A DNA stretch of 64,000 nucleotides from Ifrita kowaldi (lineage: Eukaryota; Chordata; Aves; Passeriformes; Cinclosomatidae): contig VZRS01009624.1 of assembly GCA_013398055.1 (NCBI GenBank), forward strand, positions 62,001-126,000, given 5' to 3'. Below, piece by piece: positions 57,641 to 64,000 of this stretch. The notes under the pieces were generated by a model. It saw only the letters and a program-made list of their open reading frames with translations. It did not search any database and was not told where the DNA came from. Position numbers and translations under genes: made by a program. Each line of letters begins with the position of its first letter. The stretch's first letter is position 1.

Positions 57641-60600
57641 GATCGATGGAATTGTTAAGTTCCACCCTTTTGAATAGCTCTCTTGGAAAGCAGAGAATTT
57701 CAGTCTTCATTTAAAGCACAAAAGCTGGTGTGTCTGTGGTGATTTGAAAGGCACTTTCACATCAAGCTCTGAGAATGCGTAAATGAAAACACCTCCGAAA
57801 CAAATTCTGTTTGTTTTTCATCCATTGTCTGTACACACTGACATGCAGTTCATCTTCTCTTCAAGGGGGGGGAAAAAAAAAAGTTAGCACTTAAGCACTT
57901 ATTTCTGCTGAAAAACCATTCATATAAATAAAAGAGAGACAGGGAGAGACAAAGTGCTCTGCACGGACACTTTAAGCTGACAGAGAAAATGCTCCTTCCA
58001 CAACAAACTGGAGCACGCGCCGGGAGGACAGCACCGCTCCTGATTTTCATCTTTGAGAGAAAATGAAGAAGAATGAATAGCTATGCCTCACTTACTCTTG
58101 AAGCAAATCAAAAGGAATATTCTGGTACCTATTTTTTATCCTCCTGTTCTGGCTAATGAAAACAAAAGACTTAAATATTTGATTACTTCCCCTCTGTGTC
58201 AAAAATAATAGTTCATGTCCTTTCTAGTTTGACAGAATGGAAACTTGTTAGATCTCAGTCCTTTCATCTGAAGCACCATTGCACAGGTTTGCACCAGTCT
58301 AACCTATTAAAATAAAGTTGAACTCTGAAAAACTGTTTTTTTTTTTTCTTTTTCCTTTTTTTCCCCCTTTTGGAATTGCACTGCAAGCAATGATTAGATT
58401 GCATTTGCCAATAAATCTATAGGGATACATGAACCAAAATAGCTACTCCCTCTCAAACCTATCAGTTAACAGTCTTCCTTTGTTAATGATGTTAGCATTT
58501 CATGAGTCGTCTTAAACCTCACTGTTGCTCTGTCCTGTGCCCTTCAGAATAAATATGACCCTTGCTAAAGGCTGTGCAAACTGCATTCAGGAAATCCATA
58601 CTTGTGAATTAATATTTTAACAATTTCAGCAGCATCCACAAGTTTATGTGGAATCTAACATATGCGGGATCCTTCAAAAATCTGCAGTTCGGGTGGAAAC
58701 ACAGCTCAGCAAAAACACACTGTGTTAGTACAGAAAAAAATTAAAAGTGATCAGAAAGTGATTATGAACTAATGAAGACATAAAATGGCAAGGGAGGATA
58801 ATTTTGAGACCTGTGTATGTCGTGGTAAGGAGCTGTATTTCAGAAAGTCACATATAGCATTCAAAGAATCATGGAAGCCATGGGAAGAGTGACCTTATTC
58901 CACAGAGGTCATTCAAATCATTCTAATAGCAACTTCTGCTTGTCAGGATTAGCCATAAATGTGGCTGGTTTGACTTGTTAGTGGTATGGTTTTTCCCTGA
59001 TGTACTGAATAGTACATTTTGTTACAACAAACACAGCTTCCATTTCATTCCCACAATTTTCCCTCCAACTGCATTTCCAGTTCAGTTATTGACCCCGAGA
59101 ACCCAGTTTCTGCAACGGCTGTACCCCAGTTCTGCCACTGCCCCACTCTGCTCCCTCATTTCTCCATCTACCATGGATTTGCTTCACCTGTTGAAAATGA
59201 ATGTTTAGTATGATACATGATTTTAAAGAGAACTTCTATTTCCAGTAATCACTGGTGCAGCAGTATTTTTCTGGCTGATGTTTTAAGCAACCTGAAGAGA
59301 TAAAGAGAGAGCGAGAAGGAGATAAAAGAGCAGTTTAAAGGATTCCAACCTTGTAGCAGAGTTGTGCCAGTCTGAAGCTGAATAGATCATTTGGGGTGTT
59401 CTTTCCAAATGGTTGTGTAACCAAAAAGAAAGGGGAGTGAATCAGGGCATGATTAGTTTCTGTAGCAAGAACTAGGTAAGGGAACAAATCAAATTTAACA
59501 CTAGGAAAGCAATAATGGAAAATGCCTGTCTCCCCAACAGTTCCCTTGAGACAAACAATCTGACAGTGCTGAGCTGAGCCAGGCTGGGCTTCTCACAAAA
59601 ACCACAAAAGCTCCTTGTCTGTGCTGAGAACTTGGGAGAGCAAAGTATCAGCTGTAACTGTCCCTTGTCAGCATTATGGATCTGTTTGTTTGGCAAAGAT
59701 CAGCAATTCAACAACACGTAATAGTCCAGAAAGTTTTTGGTCACTCTCTGAGATACTCAATGAACATTTTTCTGACTCCAAGAAAAGGAGACAAAAACCC
59801 TCAGGTACCTTTGAAATGGTTTTAACACTGTGTAAAGATCACGATATTTTTCCCCCCACCATTTTCCCTCTCTAACCTCATCATGTAACAATCTCACTGA
59901 TATTTCCAGGCCCCCACTCTGATCATCCCTACCTTAGACATTTCCTACCACACACTGCAAAAAGCACTCACAGGGCACGTGGAGCCCTGCATGCAGGCAG
60001 AACTGGGGATGTAAGACAGCAAATAGAGAAACCACAAAAGCTTTTGTCCCCTATGATGAAAGCCAACACCAGTGTGGATCACAGCACTCCACGAGCAGAT
60101 AATAGAGCCCTCACAAATCCTAATTCGCCCATTTTGCTCTCAGAATTCATCTCCTATTAATTTTAGAAGAGAAACATGGCCCTGCCTCAGGCACTGCCAC
60201 GTACTCCAGATAACCCAGACAGACATTGTACCGCTCACAGATTATCAGCTGCTGATGTGAAATCAGGAGGAACGAGGGAAAAAAGTGACCAGGCAACCTC
60301 ATCTTGCATTTAGCGAACCCAATTCCCTTGAATGACCGTTCCATGGGCTCCTGATTTCCCACTCCTGTGGCAGCAGCAAGTCCCAGCCTCTCTGGCTCAG
60401 CCCCATAAGCCAGGCTCAGTGTATGGACCCACACCCCCACAGCTTGTGAGCTCCCAAAATGGGAGGGAAACTGGGGAATTGGGCAATCTCCACCAGGCTT
60501 GCTGACACAAATGACATGTTCCTGACCCAGAGTTTAAGGGGGAGATGCAGTCCCTTGCTGTGGGCTGTGAGTGCAGCTCTCCACCTCACCTTACCACCCA

Positions 60601-61100
60601 CTAGAATGGCATTTAATCCCTGACTTCCACAGCCAGGGAAAATGAGATGGTGGGAAATTTATTAGGCTTTATAATCATGCATAACAATCTGCTGTACATC
60701 ATGACTTAAACTGGAAAATATGCCTGACAGTAGAATTTCACCCTTGTTAGATAAAATGAGGAAAGGTGATTGTGTGTGATCCTTGCCCCTTGCCTCCACT
60801 GGGAGAGAGAGGAGGCAACTGGCAACAGCATTTCTTAGTAATTACACATTATCTCTTTGAATAGACAGGGGCATAGAGACCTGTTTTCTTCTCACTCTCT
60901 CACTGGTGCAGTGTAAAGAAACAATTTGATTAACTGGACAACAATCCTTTGGGCTGTGAGGTGCTGAAACTCCTAAATCCCACAGACATATCCAGAGCTA
61001 AGAAAGAGGAATTTCACTTCTCGATACAGACCAAGGGGAACCAACAGTGAATTTTAACATAACTGAAATTACTGAGGAAAAAAAACCACTCAGCACAACT
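57641..61100. other. Non-coding stretch, simple repeats only
   Basis: G8 then A10 at 57,865-57,882 and a pyrimidine tract at 58,337-58,371 are the only repeats seen. Small frames match nothing known. Confidence 0.4.
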
Positions 61101-61984
61101 AGCAAGGAGGCACTTGTGCCTCGTGTCTGAGCTCTGTCCGGCACAAGAGGCTCAGCCCCATGTGCTGTGCCCTGCCTTGAGTCCCCTGCCCACATCATTC
61201 CTATTAAAAATGGATAAACAAGGAGAGGTGACTCTATTGTTTCAAAACCAGCTAAAAAAAGTGCCCCTTGCTCTCTCTGTGTTGCTTGGTAGCCAAAGAA
61301 CTTTGGGTGTCAGAAACACAAATTCTACCGAAGGCACCTTCCCCCATCTTGTGCAAGAGATCCTGACCACCACAAATTCCAGATGAACTGGACACAAACA
61401 TCCTCTGCTGCATTTCCCCACCCTGACAAGGTTCTGGTTACCCCTGGAAGCACCCAGAAGTTTCCAAACAAGCCATGTTCCTGAGGCAAGGGCTCTCCAT
61501 GGCTCCCTCCAACCTTTTCTCAGCCCCTCTCAGAACGAGCAAAGATCACGGATTTAAGAATAAATGCATTTGAAGTGTTTATGTTTATACTTCTGTTTTT
61601 CAGACAGGGCTTTGAGTATTTCAAGGCCACATTTTGAAATTGTCTCTCCAACAACTCTAAGCGCTAGAAACTTAAAAGCAGAACAAGGTGAGAGAGCAAG
61701 ACCTGCTGCCCTGAGAAAAAGACCAGACACCTGAGAGCTGACAAAACTCATTTAAACACTGACATGATGCTGTTGCACCGAGCATGTCCAGCAGTGACTG
61801 GGGTTCTTTAAGTACTCACACTGCACTATCACAAGCTTTCAGAAACCTAAAGCACTAGAGATTAGTGCTTTAAACCCTAACCTGACCTAGAGCCAAAGGG
61901 ATGGGTGCCAAGGAAGGGCTGCTAATCGTTCGTCAGGGATCTGGTTTGCCTCCCTCCTGCACTGCTCTGGCTCTGCGGGATGGG
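61101..61984 (+). repeat. Duplicated segment, copy 1 (884 bp)
   Basis: Aligned base for base with 63,117-64,000 at a constant offset of 2016 with no indel. I count eight substitutions, at 61,140, 61,234, 61,436, 61,795, 61,825, 61,834, 61,836 and 61,932. No gene lies within it; the 90- and 65-codon frames occur in both copies simply because the DNA is the same. Confidence 0.97.
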
Positions 61985-63111
61985 GGATGCCAGGGTAACC
62001 ACCAGGGTGGGTCAGTCGTGGTGCTCTGCATTTGAATTGGCTGCGCTCATTTGTAATGTTTTCCTTCCTCTGTTGCACTGCTCCTTGATTAATTAGTGCC
62101 ATTAAAGCACCTACGCAGTGTACACACACAACTTGCCTTGCGTAACAGTGGGAAGGGAGAGCAAGTCCTTCTGAATTGAGGGAAAAGCCTCTGAAGTGTA
62201 AATAGATAAAGATAATCAAATTCAGATGAGATTAAAATTAACAGACTGTCAACCAAGTGACACTATTAATAAATGTCCACAACAAGTAGGGACAGAAAGG
62301 ACTCCGGAAAGACCAAATGTAATTTAATTAAACAAATGAGAACATACAAAAGAAACCACAGCAGATAACTGCACGGAAAGACAAATAAAGATTTCAGCAA
62401 TAATTGATGTTATATTATGTACTGTATAAAATGAACCGTACTGGTGTTCCTCTCTATTTACAGAGCAAGGTGGAAAACCTTGGGATTTTACCTGTAACCT
62501 TGTGCACTGCAAAAACTTGTCCTTCACGTGAGTAAATGAAGTTTTGCTCTCACATTGTTGGGCCACGTGAGTGCAGAATATACATATGTACTTACAGCAA
62601 TCTCATGATGCAAGGGAATACTATTATTCTGATTTTATGGATAGAGTTTTACAACCTCATTAGTCTGGAGGCAACAAAGCTTTCTTGGTAGGGTTTGCCT
62701 TGATATTACAGAGCGTGAAAAATCACATCCCGTAATCTACACGACTAAAATAGGCAAAGTTTCTGATGTAAATGCAATGAGGTTGACAAAACCCTGCCCA
62801 TCAGCTGTGCTTGTTTATGATTTATGAAATCTCTTGTTTCCACATTAACACTTGAAGGAAGAGCCCCCTGTTAACCCAAAACTCAAGAACCACCCACCTG
62901 CAGATGCTGAACCTCCCCTGAGGTTCCTGTCCTGGTGCTGGTTAATGGAATGCTCAGAAACCTGCATTTCTACCAAGGTATCTCCCCATCCTCAGCCACC
63001 ACACTTGAGGGACAGCACAAACTACTACAGAGACAGAAGGCATCACATCAGAATGCCCCAGCTCTTTGGGGAGCCCTCCCATTGCTGGTACAGCTCTGCC
63101 CATGAGGGTGA
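61985..63111. other. Non-coding sequence between the two duplicate copies
   Basis: AT-rich unique-looking sequence. If the duplication is an assembly artefact, this segment should reappear just beyond base 64,000. Confidence 0.45.
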
Positions 63112-63116
63112 NNNNN
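63112..63116. other. Assembly gap, 5 N
   Basis: A minimal gap placed exactly at the start of the second copy, typical of a scaffold join between contigs that were not merged. Confidence 0.99.
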
Positions 63117-64000
63117 AGCAAGGAGGCACTTGTGCCTCGTGTCTGAGCTCTGTCCTGCACAAGAGGCTCAGCCCCATGTGCTGTGCCCTGCCTTGAGTCC
63201 CCTGCCCACATCATTCCTATTAAAAATGGATAAACAAGGAGAGGTGACTGTATTGTTTCAAAACCAGCTAAAAAAAGTGCCCCTTGCTCTCTCTGTGTTG
63301 CTTGGTAGCCAAAGAACTTTGGGTGTCAGAAACACAAATTCTACCGAAGGCACCTTCCCCCATCTTGTGCAAGAGATCCTGACCACCACAAATTCCAGAT
63401 GAACTGGACACAAACATCCTCTGCTGCATTTCCCCACCCTGACAAGGTTCTAGTTACCCCTGGAAGCACCCAGAAGTTTCCAAACAAGCCATGTTCCTGA
63501 GGCAAGGGCTCTCCATGGCTCCCTCCAACCTTTTCTCAGCCCCTCTCAGAACGAGCAAAGATCACGGATTTAAGAATAAATGCATTTGAAGTGTTTATGT
63601 TTATACTTCTGTTTTTCAGACAGGGCTTTGAGTATTTCAAGGCCACATTTTGAAATTGTCTCTCCAACAACTCTAAGCGCTAGAAACTTAAAAGCAGAAC
63701 AAGGTGAGAGAGCAAGACCTGCTGCCCTGAGAAAAAGACCAGACACCTGAGAGCTGACAAAACTCATTTAAACACTGACATGATGCTGTTGCACCGAGCA
63801 TGTCCAGCAGCGACTGGGGTTCTTTAAGTACTCACACTGCGCTATCACAGGGTTTCAGAAACCTAAAGCACTAGAGATTAGTGCTTTAAACCCTAACCTG
63901 ACCTAGAGCCAAAGGGATGGGTGCCAAGGAAGGGCTGCTAATCGTTCCTCAGGGATCTGGTTTGCCTCCCTCCTGCACTGCTCTGGCTCTGCGGGATGGG
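63117..64000 (+). repeat. Duplicated segment, copy 2 (884 bp, runs off window)
   Basis: About 99% identical to 61,101-61,984 and continuing to the window end, so its true length is unknown. The substitutions include both transitions and transversions and are clustered in the last 200 bases. Confidence 0.97.

Noticed and set aside
1..64000. CRISPR arrays, bacterial operons or tRNA genes
   Set aside because: No regularly spaced direct repeats, no tRNA-like GGTTCRAATCC arm with matching acceptor stem, and the repeat content is vertebrate.

Overview
The window reads as vertebrate, almost certainly avian, nuclear DNA. The base evidence is several 3'-truncated CR1 LINE copies with the typical bird CR1 tail (about 19.55, 24.80, 36.19, 36.41 and 41.87 kb), AT-rich single-copy sequence with general CpG depletion, one large CpG island, simple repeats and short poly-A/poly-T runs. 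An LTR-like block near 44.3 kb resembles songbird endogenous retrovirus LTRs as I remember them, so a passerine is my best guess, held loosely. Bacterial operon logic does not apply. Almost all open reading frames of 60-200 codons here are chance ORFs: they overlap on both strands, match no family I recognise and cross repeats.

Layout. 1-28 kb is mostly non-coding, AT-rich, single-copy-looking sequence with microsatellites (compound CA/TA at 4.69 kb), two CR1 fragments and several blocks rich in homeodomain/POU-type AT motifs that look like conserved non-coding elements. About 28.7-30.56 kb is a strong CpG island containing a 14-bp GC-rich minisatellite and a long pyrimidine tract. On its minus strand lies an excellent splice donor (29,884) after a short ATG-initiated frame. 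To its left on the same strand are a well-formed candidate internal exon (25,862-25,969, 36 open codons, same phase) and a candidate terminal exon with acceptor and poly(A) signal (about 27,338-27,567). Together they suggest one minus-strand gene or lncRNA fired from this island; I cannot name it. 30.56-31.56 kb, on the other shoulder, looks like conserved regulatory DNA. 35.70-35.99 kb is a decayed 5S-rRNA-headed SINE of the AmnSINE1/LF-SINE (DeuSINE) type, the most distinctive fossil in the window. Decayed MIR/CORE-SINE copies sit at about 55.3 and 57.5 kb, with a weaker one at 34.2 kb.

Assembly structure matters. A 979-N gap (45,114-46,092) is flanked on both sides by the same nine bases, which suggests either a spurious gap or an unassembled insertion with a target-site duplication. 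A 5-N gap (63,112-63,116) is followed by 884 bp that repeat 61,101-61,984 without indels and with 8 substitutions by my count: most likely an uncollapsed second haplotype.

No established protein-coding gene, tRNA, complete rRNA gene or CRISPR array is recognisable. I found no convincing new multi-gene system. The best leads are the possible exaptation of the 5S-SINE, the minus-strand transcription unit from the CpG island, and the putative conserved blocks next to it.
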